64,000 nucleotides of DNA, taken from positions 53,395-117,394 of the forward strand of contig NZ_JXXU01000006.1 of the NCBI RefSeq assembly GCF_000967495.1, given 5' to 3'. Made by a program: the position numbers and the translations under genes. Below, one piece after another: positions 27,619-35,650 of the stretch. The notes below the pieces were generated by a model. It was not told where the DNA came from. It worked only from the letters and a program-made list of their open reading frames with translations, and did no database searches. Position 1 is the stretch's first letter. Every line of letters begins with the position of its first letter. The DNA comes from Vibrio neptunius (GTDB lineage: Bacteria > Pseudomonadota > Gammaproteobacteria > Enterobacterales > Vibrionaceae).

Positions 27619-27637
27619 GGGCCACAGTGTGCCCCTA
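27615..27637. terminator. Hairpin between receiver gene and ABC-F gene
   Basis: AGGGGC and GCCCCT form a stem across an eight-base loop just after the receiver stop, followed by TATTTG. A weak terminator for the convergent genes. Confidence 0.45.
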
Positions 27638-27643
27638 TTTGCC

Positions 27644-29224
27644 TTACACGGCTTTAATTTCTAACGTTTTGTTGATTCCGGTTTCATCGACAAAATCTTG
27701 ATCATGACTGACCAAAATAAAAGGGCCTGGGTACGTAGATAATGCTTTTGCCAGCCGTTGCTTTGAATCGATATCGAGATGATTGTCTGGTTCGTCAAGC
27801 AAAAGTAACGGCGAACAAGATTGGTGGCTCACAGTTAATACCGCTAGCTTCATTTTTTCTCCACCACTTAGCGCTGAGACCATGTTGTAAACACTGTCTC
27901 TGCGAAAGCCAACCCCAGCTAACAAAGTTCGAGCATCGCTCTCTGCTAGCTTGGGGCAAGAATTGCGTAACGTATCCAACATACTCATATTCGGACAAAG
28001 CGAACTAAAATGTTGATCAAGATAGACCGTTTTTGTTTTGCGTTTCACTCCTTGGTGAAGATTTCCCGTGGGAGAGTTCAGCGCTTTTAATAGCGTCGAT
28101 TTACCGCAACCATTAATACCTGATAGATGTATACGGTCTGTCTTCCCTATCCTTAAGCTAACAGGCTGCCAACGACGTGTATCTACGCAGAAGTCAGTGA
28201 TGGAAGCCAGATTAGCTCGTGTTACCTTGTGAGGTTGAGCCAGATAAAAGCTCTGTTTGTTCACTTCTTCTTGTTGTTTTCTTAAGGTCTCCAGCTTGTG
28301 CTGGTTGCGCTTCAACTGATTGTTTTGATTGGTGATAGCAGCAGAGCGAGTGACCTGCGCGCTGTCTTTCATTGCGTCCATTAGAATTTTTGGCTGACTG
28401 CCTGATCTTCTTGCGCGATTACCCATCGCCTCTCGCTGCTGGGCTTTTTCGGCATTGAGCTGGATCTGACGCTCAATCTTCTTCTTTTCTGATTTGAGGT
28501 TGTCAATCTTGCTGCTTAAAGCCTGTTTCTCTACGTTATATTGGCGCTGGAATTCATCATAGCCACCTCGATAGCTTTTCAAACCTAATGATGAGAGGTG
28601 ACAGATAACATCCGCACAACGTAGTAACGCTCTATCATGACTGACCAATAGAATCTTACCGGGGAATGCTTTGAGTTTATTTATCAACCACTGTTTTCCT
28701 TGGGTATCGAGATGATTACTGGGCTCATCAAGCAACAAAATATCCGGACTTTGCTCAAACAAATAATAGAGCTGAAGCTTAGCCAATTGCCCTCCACTTA
28801 GGTGGCAACAAAAGTCATCCAATGACAGCGCAATGCTCAACTGAGCCATAAGCTCGATTGCTCGCTGCTCTACCTCCCAGTCATCGCTAAGGCGGTCAAA
28901 GTCCTCCAGACGAGTGCTTCCTTGTTCTATAGCCCTAAGAGCCTGACGTTTGTCATCGATACCAAGGTATTGCGCAATGGTCATATCACTGATTAACAAC
29001 TCTGAAGGTAGCTGCGAGTACGTAGCAACCCTCCCTTGACGTTCGACATTACCAGCGTCAGGCAAGCACTCCCCCGTCAAGATGGAAAGCAACACCGACT
29101 TACCGCTACCATTTTTTCCAGTTAGGCCAGTAATATGATGATTTAACGATAAATTGATCGAACGGAATAACCATTCCCCCGTTTCGAGCTGATGTGAAAT
29201 TTGAGATGCAATTAATGCAGGCAT
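27644..29224 (-). CDS. ABC-F family ATPase
   Basis: This 526-aa soluble protein has two ABC ATPase domains. Domain 1 shows Walker A GKNGSGKS (36-43), signature LSGGQ and Walker B LLLDEPSNHLD. Domain 2 shows GINGCGKST, LSGGE and LLLLDEPDNHLD. A basic helical linker (about 225-300, KSEKKKIERQIQLNAEKAQQREAMGNRARR) joins them. There are no membrane segments. ABC-F proteins act on ribosomes, some conferring antibiotic protection; this one is not clearly EttA, Uup or YheS. The ATG has a GGAGG a few bases upstream. Confidence 0.92.
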   Translation of the reverse strand: MPALIASQISHQLETGEWLFRSINLSLNHHITGLTGKNGSGKSVLLSILTGECLPDAGNVERQGRVATYSQLPSELLISDMTIAQYLGIDDKRQALRAIEQGSTRLEDFDRLSDDWEVEQRAIELMAQLSIALSLDDFCCHLSGGQLAKLQLYYLFEQSPDILLLDEPSNHLDTQGKQWLINKLKAFPGKILLVSHDRALLRCADVICHLSSLGLKSYRGGYDEFQRQYNVEKQALSSKIDNLKSEKKKIERQIQLNAEKAQQREAMGNRARRSGSQPKILMDAMKDSAQVTRSAAITNQNNQLKRNQHKLETLRKQQEEVNKQSFYLAQPHKVTRANLASITDFCVDTRRWQPVSLRIGKTDRIHLSGINGCGKSTLLKALNSPTGNLHQGVKRKTKTVYLDQHFSSLCPNMSMLDTLRNSCPKLAESDARTLLAGVGFRRDSVYNMVSALSGGEKMKLAVLTVSHQSCSPLLLLDEPDNHLDIDSKQRLAKALSTYPGPFILVSHDQDFVDETGINKTLEIKAV

Positions 29225-29706
29225 ATCGCCTCCTTTTTAATTCAAAAAGGGGTCGCCATTGTGCGGTGATATGGCCGAGCGTATAAAATGCCGAGATAAT
29301 CCAGATAAACTGGCAAGAACCACCATTGATGGATTTTAGAAATGTACTAAGATTGCGGCAACGCCCACTAACCCCGAGTGTCCAAAGTGTTGTTTATATT
29401 GGATGTCAGGAAGTTAGCTGTTCATTTAGGCATTGGCTCCTAGTAAAGTGATGTGCAGATTATAACCAGCTTTATTTAAAAGTTGCAATATCGCACAGGA
29501 GATAATAGCAAGAAAAGATAACCACTCGAACTGTTTCGCCACAATGGCTAGACAGTAAGGCCTAAGACGCCTTAACTCTCAGATTTTGAGGATTAGACTC
29601 AAGGTATCTATTAGTGAATATTTATCATGTTATATTGCTCACAAAGCATACTTAATAGATAAGTGACGCAGACTCGAAATTCAAATGTTGGCTATTAGGA
29701 GAAGCA
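29225..29706. other. Intergenic region of about 480 bp, no gene found
   Basis: This stretch separates the divergent ABC-F and GNAT genes. I found no reading frame with coding pattern and no tRNA or riboswitch. A small hairpin with arms TAAGGC/GCCTTA is at about 29557-29576. Sequence from 29600 on becomes AT-rich and probably contains the GNAT promoter. Confidence 0.5.
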
Positions 29707-30177
29707 ATGAGTATAACGTTCAGAAATGCAAAAATTTGTGATGCGAAGGCAATCAGTGAGTTGATTTTACCTTTAGCAAAAAAGTATGTTTGTCCAACGT
29801 GTGATCCCTCAGTACAAGGTGTTTTGCTCAAATCCATGTCAGAAGAAAAGGTAGAGCATTATCTTTCGACAAATTATCACTACGTTGTTGCGGTGACTGC
29901 AAATGATGAAGTCATTGGCGTAGCAGGGATTAGAGACAACTCACATCTGTATCATTTATTCGTAAACGATCGCTTTCAAGGCCATGGACTATCTCGTCAA
30001 TTGTGGGAAGTGGTTAAGGAAAATGCGCTAAATAACGGCAATAAGGGGATATTTACAGTCAATTCAGCGATAAATGCGGAATGCGTATATTTACGTTTTG
30101 GTTTTAAGCGCACTAAAGGTATCAGAAATCGCCAAGGTATGATTGATATTCCAATGATGTTAGAGGCTAGTTGCTAA
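29707..30177 (+). CDS. GNAT family N-acetyltransferase
   Basis: This 156-aa protein is a GNAT-fold acetyltransferase. The acetyl-CoA binding motif is visible as LFVNDRFQGHGLSRQLW (Q/RxxGxG type) and the C-terminal part has the VYLRFGFKRTKG segment of this family. The ATG has AGGAG seven bases upstream. The substrate is unknown. The gene and its downstream neighbour are visibly more AT-rich than the surrounding genes, which suggests acquisition. Confidence 0.88.
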   Translation: MSITFRNAKICDAKAISELILPLAKKYVCPTCDPSVQGVLLKSMSEEKVEHYLSTNYHYVVAVTANDEVIGVAGIRDNSHLYHLFVNDRFQGHGLSRQLWEVVKENALNNGNKGIFTVNSAINAECVYLRFGFKRTKGIRNRQGMIDIPMMLEASC

Positions 30178-30265
30178 TAAATAGGTGGATATGCTCTTAT
30201 TGCTTTTGTTACTCGAAATGAAAACATGATCTCAACATGGCAGTATAAGGATGAAACTATAAATT

Positions 30266-30814
30266 ATGGATGAAACAATCTTTCCAAATATTCAGTTAAG
30301 TCATATTGAAATATATGTCAAAGATATAGTAAAGATGGAAGACTTTTATACGAGGAAGTTAGGTTTTGTTGTCACTGACAGAGGCGAAGGGGAAAATGGT
30401 CTGGTTTTTTTGAGTCGCAGTCCTGAAGAACATCACCAGATTGTACTCAGTCCCATACACTCGTCTAGGCTTGATGAAAGCCCACTTGATCATATTTCTT
30501 TTAGAGTGAAAAGTATTGGTGATCTAAAGCTTTTCAATTCATCATTAAAGTCAGTCTCTGGCATCAATTTGCAAACTGTATCTCACGGCACCACTTGGTC
30601 TCTATATTTTCGTGATCCTGAAAACAATAGATTTGAAGTTTTCACAGATACACCATGGCATGTAAATCAGCCATGTAAGTTCCCTATTAATCTAGAATTA
30701 TCTGATCAAGAGTTAATTGAATTTACAGAGAATGAGGTTAGAACTATGCACGGTTTTTGTCCAAAAAGCGACTGGAAAATCGCTCATAAAAAGAGTTTAG
30801 GCGAATTTGCTTAA
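30266..30814 (+). CDS. VOC family protein (glyoxalase/dioxygenase-like)
   Basis: This 182-aa protein has the vicinal-oxygen-chelate fold with possible metal ligands in SHIEIYV, DHISFRV and NRFEVFTD. The N-terminal half (YTRKLGFVVTDRG) and DPENNRFEVF are typical of catechol-dioxygenase-like or glyoxalase-like members; a C-terminal tail of about 45 residues is less typical. Start ATG 30266 has only a weak AAGG upstream. It follows the GNAT gene by 88 bp and shares its AT-rich composition. Substrate unknown. Confidence 0.85.
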   Translation: MDETIFPNIQLSHIEIYVKDIVKMEDFYTRKLGFVVTDRGEGENGLVFLSRSPEEHHQIVLSPIHSSRLDESPLDHISFRVKSIGDLKLFNSSLKSVSGINLQTVSHGTTWSLYFRDPENNRFEVFTDTPWHVNQPCKFPINLELSDQELIEFTENEVRTMHGFCPKSDWKIAHKKSLGEFA

Positions 30815-30847
30815 CCATAGCCGTATAAGTAGTTCAAAAGCCAACAG

Positions 30848-30886
30848 AAAGGGAGTAGTAAATTGATGCTATTCCCTTTTGTTTTT
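30848..30886 (+). terminator. Intrinsic terminator after VOC gene
   Basis: AAAGGGAGTAG pairs with CTATTCCCTTT (one G-T pair) across a ten-base loop and is followed by a T-rich tract (ttttgttttt). Confidence 0.85.
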
Positions 30887-30906
30887 GCTATTGAGTTAAC
30901 CGAAGT

Positions 30907-31449
30907 TCAGAACTTAATGTTCATACCAGCAAAGATCACATCGGATTCAAAGTCATCAGCCAACAAGAACTTTCTGTATTCCAAGTTTAAACCAAGGGTA
31001 CTAAAAAATATCAGCTCAGTGCCGGCTCCGTAGTATGGGTGTAGTCCGGTGTGAGTATCAGTTCTTTCTGTTCCCCCCGAAGGGGTATAAGTTTTCTCAA
31101 CATCAGAATAATTCGCGCCACCGACAACATACAAATTGAGGAAAGAAACAGGAGATACGCCCGCTTTCAAGCCAGCAAAACCAGTAGAGTAAGTCACTTC
31201 TTGCTTGGTCGTCCCAAAAACAGATGTGACGATGTTGCTTGTCATACCATCAACTGCAGCATAACCGATCTCTGCGGCAAAGTTGGGGTGGAATTGATAC
31301 GCGTAATCAATCTTGCCCGCAAAACCCGAGTCACTCCAATCATTCGGCCCATCCGTACTACCACCCCCTATCCCAAAGCCGATTTGATGATTACCTGCAA
31401 ACGCGGCTGAAGATAGCAATAATGGCAATAGTAAAAGCATTTTTTTCAT
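30907..31449 (-). CDS. Small outer-membrane beta-barrel protein (OmpX/Ail-like)
   Basis: This 180-aa protein has a clear signal peptide (MKKMLLLLPLLLSSAAFA, cleavage before GNH) and alternating beta-strand pattern consistent with an eight-stranded barrel. It ends in a C-terminal phenylalanine (FAGMNIKF), the usual signal for outer-membrane assembly. Its role is unknown; family members act in adhesion or resistance or are structural. It is read alone on the minus strand. Confidence 0.85.
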   Translation of the reverse strand: MKKMLLLLPLLLSSAAFAGNHQIGFGIGGGSTDGPNDWSDSGFAGKIDYAYQFHPNFAAEIGYAAVDGMTSNIVTSVFGTTKQEVTYSTGFAGLKAGVSPVSFLNLYVVGGANYSDVEKTYTPSGGTERTDTHTGLHPYYGAGTELIFFSTLGLNLEYRKFLLADDFESDVIFAGMNIKF

Positions 31450-31580
31450 CGTTGAGTACTCATCATAAACATCTCATAAAGCTGGAAAATAAAGCAAACT
31501 TTCAATAAGTTGTACATAATCTTTGTAAGCCTTTGTCAGAGCATTGTATTAAAAGGTGTGGTCATTGATACACGCTTCGA

Positions 31581-32105
31581 CTAGAGGATACTGAGAATTT
31601 TACGATACTTATCCTCAAGTTCTTGCAAGGCTGCTGTTAAGTTCGGCTCTGGTCGACTGAGGTGAGCAATCAGAGTCATAAAATAACAGTCCATAATTAG
31701 CGGTATTTTTTCAGCTCCCTTGGTCGACAAGTTTGAGTTTGCAAATACAGCATCATTGTAAGATTGGTAGTAATCCATATCCCAAATAACTTCTTTGAGC
31801 AGCGCTCGACTTAAGTTCACGTTAGCAAAATAATAACCATAATAGGTTGTTGCAAACCTCAGCCCAATAGCCATTACGTCGTTATCAGAGTTGGATATTC
31901 CCTGTTCAGCCATCTCAGTAAGCTGAGCTAGCATACCTTCACGCAATATCGCGAGCTTATTTTCAAAATGGCTAAAGACAGTGCCATCGGCCACTCTTGC
32001 ATGCTTTGCTATTTGACGTGTCGACGTTTCCTGATAGCCCTGTGCTTCAAAAAGTTCCCACGCAGCGCTAAGGATCCGTTGTCGCGTTTGTTCTCTCTTT
32101 CCCAT
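31581..32105 (-). CDS. TetR family transcriptional regulator
   Basis: This 174-aa repressor has an N-terminal TetR HTH (TRQIAKHARVADGTVFSHFENKLAIL, about 24-49) and a ligand-binding C-terminal part that I cannot assign. It is divergent from a small membrane protein gene, and nested inverted repeats in the 100-bp gap (32163-32208) are the probable operator. Confidence 0.92.
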   Translation of the reverse strand: MGKREQTRQRILSAAWELFEAQGYQETSTRQIAKHARVADGTVFSHFENKLAILREGMLAQLTEMAEQGISNSDNDVMAIGLRFATTYYGYYFANVNLSRALLKEVIWDMDYYQSYNDAVFANSNLSTKGAEKIPLIMDCYFMTLIAHLSRPEPNLTAALQELEDKYRKILSIL

Positions 32106-32162
32106 GATTTCTTCATCCCAAATATTGCTGTTAGATCATACCTGTCCCCAGATGAGTTGACA

Positions 32163-32208
32163 AATTGAGCGTGCTCATTTAATAATTGATCACGCTCAAT
32201 TATTAAAT
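32163..32208. promoter_or_regulatory. Nested inverted repeats, probable TetR operator
   Basis: AATTGAGCGTG (32163-32173) pairs with CACGCTCAATT (32191-32201), and the 13-mer ATTTAATAATTGA (32177-32189) pairs with TCAATTATTAAAT (32196-32208). A smaller palindrome TGAGC-GT-GCTCA sits at 32166-32177. All lie between the TetR gene and the small membrane gene and reach the latter's start region. Confidence 0.7.
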
Positions 32209-32220
32209 ATGGAAATTCTA

Positions 32221-32424
32221 ATGAAAGAATCTTTTAAGAAAGCCATCACCCTTTTGGTTCAGTGGTTAGTGTTCATACCGATCTTGTTTTGCTTCTCTTA
32301 CGTTTTAAGACCAATACTGATGTCAATTTTGATCCCTGGCGGTCTGTTGTTTCTTGCCATCATTGGAGGTGCGGAGGTAAGAAAAGTAATGAAAAAAATG
32401 CTAATGTCTTCCTTGACTAAATGA
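32221..32424 (+). CDS. Small membrane protein (67 aa), probable TetR target
   Basis: This short protein has two hydrophobic segments (about 8-28 and 33-52) and basic ends, so it is a small inner-membrane protein. I do not recognise it. ATG 32221 has GGAA six bases upstream; ATG 32209 gives four more residues but directly abuts the inverted repeat. Its position facing the TetR gene suggests it is under that repressor. Confidence 0.7.
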   Translation: MKESFKKAITLLVQWLVFIPILFCFSYVLRPILMSILIPGGLLFLAIIGGAEVRKVMKKMLMSSLTK

Positions 32425-32797
32425 GTCTAAGTAATGAATACGACTCAAACAGGTGGGGCAATTCGGTCATGTTCGCTCGTAACTGTTTGCCTTACTCTCG
32501 CGACTCATCATTGGGCCAAGTGAGGGTTTGATCACTTATTTTTTACAACTCAACGCCTCTAGCTCCTCACCTATTGTGTCAATTTTGGAAAAAGACAATG
32601 ATACTTCTTCCAATAATCGAAGAATAAAACTAACTTAAGTGATTGATATTTGGTGATTCAGCTTCCAAAGCGTGTTTTATTGACCAAGAAACCACACAAG
32701 TGTGAATTTCTGCTTCTGGTTCGAATTGAGTTTCGAATTTAAAATATGCAAAACCAGAAAATAACAAGCACGTCACAAAGGAAGCAAAAGGGACGCC
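32425..32797. other. Intergenic region of about 370 bp upstream of dld
   Basis: No gene is seen. AAGTGA and TCACTT form a short inverted repeat with an eight-base spacer at about 32519-32538. The AT-rich part from about 32575 probably holds the dld promoter, but the elements are not clear. Confidence 0.45.
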
Positions 32798-34507
32798 ATG
32801 AGTAATCAAGCGCTAATTCAGACATTCATCGACATTGTCGGTCAAGACCATGTGTTAACCGATAACAAAAAAACCGAATATTACCGCTCAGGCTTCCGCT
32901 CGGGTAAAGGCAAAGCGCTGGCGGTTTTGTTTCCCGGTTCATTAGTTGAACAGTGGCGCCTGCTTCAGGCCGCGGTAGAAGCGAACTGCATTGTGATCAT
33001 GCAGGCCGCCAAAACCGGTCTAACTGAAGGGTCTGCACCAAGTGGTGACGATTACGACCGCGAAGTTGTGGTGATCAATATCATGCGCATCAATTCGCTG
33101 CATTTGGTTGAAAACGGCAAACAGATCATCAGTTTACCGGGTGTAAGCCTTCATCAACTTGAGAAGAAGCTTAAGTCCGTCAACCGTGCGCCTCATTCCG
33201 TGATTGGCTCTTCTTCAATTGGCGCAACAGTTGTTGGTGGTATTGCCAACAACTCCGGTGGTGCTTTAGTCAAACGCGGCCCAGCGTACACGGAATTAGC
33301 GCTATTTGGCCAGGTCACCAAAGAAGGCAAACTAGAACTTGTGAATCATTTGGGTATAGACGGCCTTGGTGATACGCCAGAAGAGATTCTGAGCAATGTT
33401 GAACAAGGCAATTTTGACTCTTCTAAGATTGTCCACAATGAGGCGATGGCATCAGACAAAGAGTACGAAGCTCGCGTTCGTGACGTCGATGCTGAAACCC
33501 CTTCCCGTTTTAATGCTGATTCCAGACGCCTGTTTGAAGCCAGTGGCTGTGCAGGTAAGCTGGCAGTGTTTGCAGTCCGTGTCGATACTAACCCTGTCGC
33601 TGAAAAAGAACAGCTTTTCTACATCGGCTGTAGCGATCCAGCGAAGATGACGATGCTGCGCCGCGACATGCTCAGTGGCTTTAAACATTTGCCAGAAATG
33701 GGCGAATACATGCATCGCGACATCTTCAATTTGGCAGAAACTTACGGTAAAGATGTTTTCCTGTCGATTCATCACCTAGGCACTGACAAATTGCCTAAGT
33801 TCTTTGCGCTAAAAGCAAAAGTTGAGTCGATTCTCAAGCGCATACCGTTTGTATCTAAAGATTTGCCAGATATTACGCTTTACTGGCTCAGCAAGCTGTT
33901 TCCACAGCACCTTCCTAAGCGCATGCTGGAGTTCAGAGACAAGTACCAACACCATCTGATCTTAAAAATGAGTGATGGTGGTATCGATGAAGCGAAAGAG
34001 TACCTGGAGAACGTCTGGTCTAAGCAGGACGGATGTGAGTACTTTGTTTGTGATGCAGATGAAGGCAAGAAAGCTCTGCTTCACCGCTTTGCGGCTGCGG
34101 GTGCTGCGATTCGCTATGAAACCATTCACTCCAATGAAGTGGAAGACATTCTGGCGCTGGATATTGCTCTGCGCCGAAACGACATTGACTGGGTGGAACA
34201 GCTACCTGAAGAGATCAGCAAAGACTTAGTTATGGGTCTCTACTACGGTCACTTTATGTGTCATGTCTTCCATCAGGATTACATCTTCAAAAAAGGCGCA
34301 GATACGAAAAAGATCAAACAGAAAATGCTTGAGCTTTTAACTCACAAAGGCGCTAAATACCCAGCAGAGCATAACGTTGGCCACCTTTATGAAGCAGAAA
34401 AACAGCTTCAGGAGTTCTACCACTCGTTGGATCCTACCAATACCTTTAATCCAGGTATTGGCAAGATGAGTAAGTACAAACGTAACTGCAGTTGCTGTGG
34501 CGGTTAA
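32798..34507 (+). CDS. dld: Quinone-dependent D-lactate dehydrogenase
   Basis: This 569-aa FAD enzyme oxidises D-lactate to pyruvate and passes electrons to quinone at the inner-membrane face. It matches E. coli Dld in length (571 aa) and layout: an FAD-binding domain with ALAVLFPGSLVEQWRLLQA and GGIANNSGGALVKRGPAYTE, followed by the membrane-binding and cap part (GCSDPAKMTMLRRDML). The ATG follows AAAGGGA. The C-terminus ends in a cysteine-rich NCSCCGG. It is monocistronic. Confidence 0.95.
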   Translation: MSNQALIQTFIDIVGQDHVLTDNKKTEYYRSGFRSGKGKALAVLFPGSLVEQWRLLQAAVEANCIVIMQAAKTGLTEGSAPSGDDYDREVVVINIMRINSLHLVENGKQIISLPGVSLHQLEKKLKSVNRAPHSVIGSSSIGATVVGGIANNSGGALVKRGPAYTELALFGQVTKEGKLELVNHLGIDGLGDTPEEILSNVEQGNFDSSKIVHNEAMASDKEYEARVRDVDAETPSRFNADSRRLFEASGCAGKLAVFAVRVDTNPVAEKEQLFYIGCSDPAKMTMLRRDMLSGFKHLPEMGEYMHRDIFNLAETYGKDVFLSIHHLGTDKLPKFFALKAKVESILKRIPFVSKDLPDITLYWLSKLFPQHLPKRMLEFRDKYQHHLILKMSDGGIDEAKEYLENVWSKQDGCEYFVCDADEGKKALLHRFAAAGAAIRYETIHSNEVEDILALDIALRRNDIDWVEQLPEEISKDLVMGLYYGHFMCHVFHQDYIFKKGADTKKIKQKMLELLTHKGAKYPAEHNVGHLYEAEKQLQEFYHSLDPTNTFNPGIGKMSKYKRNCSCCGG

Positions 34508-34531
34508 CGGGCTTATTTAAAATAAGACTCA

Positions 34532-34570
34532 CTCTGAGCTTTTTCAGTTCTCAACTCAAAGAGCTCAGAG
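34532..34570. terminator. Possible terminator hairpin between dld and LysR gene
   Basis: CTCTGAGCT (34532-34540) pairs with AGCTCAGAG (34562-34570) across a 21-base loop. A T-run lies in the loop rather than after the stem, so efficiency is doubtful. Confidence 0.4.
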
Positions 34571-34589
34571 GCCTTCTCACTCTGCTGCA

Positions 34590-35546
34590 TTATCCCAAAG
34601 CTACGTTATTCTGGCTCCAGCCAAATTTGTCGCACAGCACTTTAAGCTGATTAAGCTCATCTTGAGTCTGTTCGACCAACCAGTTAAGAATCTCACTGAT
34701 CATGGGAGAGTGATTACGTTGGTAGCAGTAGTACTGCCAGTCACTATGTTGAAGTGAAAGCTGTTCAGGGCATTTAAGAAACTCACGCTTGAGCTCAGGT
34801 AATACCAACAGCAGGTCTGTCACTGTTACTCCCTGACCGGACAAGCAGGCACTTAGCGCTAAATCCAAGCTGAAAAATACGGTATCCCTACCCTTTTTCG
34901 CCCCTTGCAAATCAGCGTTGTTTAACCAGTTTTTCCAGTCCTGGTGATCGAGAGTGGCATGCAAATGTGGCAACGTCAGAACGTCACTTAACTGAATATG
35001 CTGCTTAGAGAGGGATTCAGCGTAAACCGGCGCCATAAACTCATCGCGCAGGAAGGTCACATCTGAGCGATTCTGGTATCGCTCACGCTTTCGCGTGTTC
35101 ACGATCAACAGATCGCAGTCTTCAGAATCAAGCGGAGGATCTTCTTCAATCGATGGGATGATGACAATCTCATGTTCAGGGTATCGCTCGTTGAGCATCG
35201 CAACCTTAGGCATCAGAATACGCGTGGCATAACTGAGTGCACTTTTTATCACAATACGCTTCTTATTCGGTAACGCCCACTGAGCAATCAAACCATCCAA
35301 TGCAATGTAGTTTTTACGCAGCACTTCATAGAGGTCTTTCCCTTGCGTGGTTAACTCAATCGCTCGGTGTTTTCGGATCACTAGAGATGCTTTTAGCTCA
35401 TCTTCAAGTTGTTTTATCTGACGACTGACTGCACTTTGGGTAACATTAAGCTCATCTGCTGCTTTGGTAAAGCTCATAAGGCGCGCAACAGATTCAAAGA
35501 CTTTCAATCCGTTGTGTGAATAAGGGAGACGGTTATAAGGGGACAT
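34590..35546 (-). CDS. LysR family transcriptional regulator (GcvA-like)
   Basis: This 318-aa regulator has an N-terminal winged HTH (NGLKVFESVARLMSFTKAADELNVTQSAVSRQIKQLE) of the GcvA/AmpR-like subgroup and a substrate-binding domain. It is divergent from the MATE transporter gene and may regulate it; dld converges on its 3' end. A CRP-like site lies about 88 bp upstream of its ATG. Confidence 0.92.
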   Translation of the reverse strand: MSPYNRLPYSHNGLKVFESVARLMSFTKAADELNVTQSAVSRQIKQLEDELKASLVIRKHRAIELTTQGKDLYEVLRKNYIALDGLIAQWALPNKKRIVIKSALSYATRILMPKVAMLNERYPEHEIVIIPSIEEDPPLDSEDCDLLIVNTRKRERYQNRSDVTFLRDEFMAPVYAESLSKQHIQLSDVLTLPHLHATLDHQDWKNWLNNADLQGAKKGRDTVFFSLDLALSACLSGQGVTVTDLLLVLPELKREFLKCPEQLSLQHSDWQYYCYQRNHSPMISEILNWLVEQTQDELNQLKVLCDKFGWSQNNVALG

Positions 35547-35625
35547 AATTCACTCGCATGATCTGAACTCATGTAAGAGTGGCATAAATGTCATTTGAAG
35601 GCTAGCCAGCAAACTCGTACCTTAT

Positions 35626-35641
35626 TGTGATAACGATCACG
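35626..35641. promoter_or_regulatory. CRP-like site / 14-bp palindrome at the MATE start
   Basis: TGTGA-TAACGA-TCACG differs from the CRP consensus at one base and contains the perfect palindrome GTGAT-AACG-ATCAC (35627-35640). It touches the ribosome-binding site of the MATE gene, a poor place for activation of that gene but a good one for repression, or for activation of the divergent LysR gene. Confidence 0.5.
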
Positions 35642-35650
35642 AGGCACACA

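Noticed and set aside
29225..29706. Integron attC-type recombination site near the GNAT and VOC genes
   Set aside because: Cassette-like gene content raised the idea, but no conserved attC ends or large VCR-like palindrome were seen.
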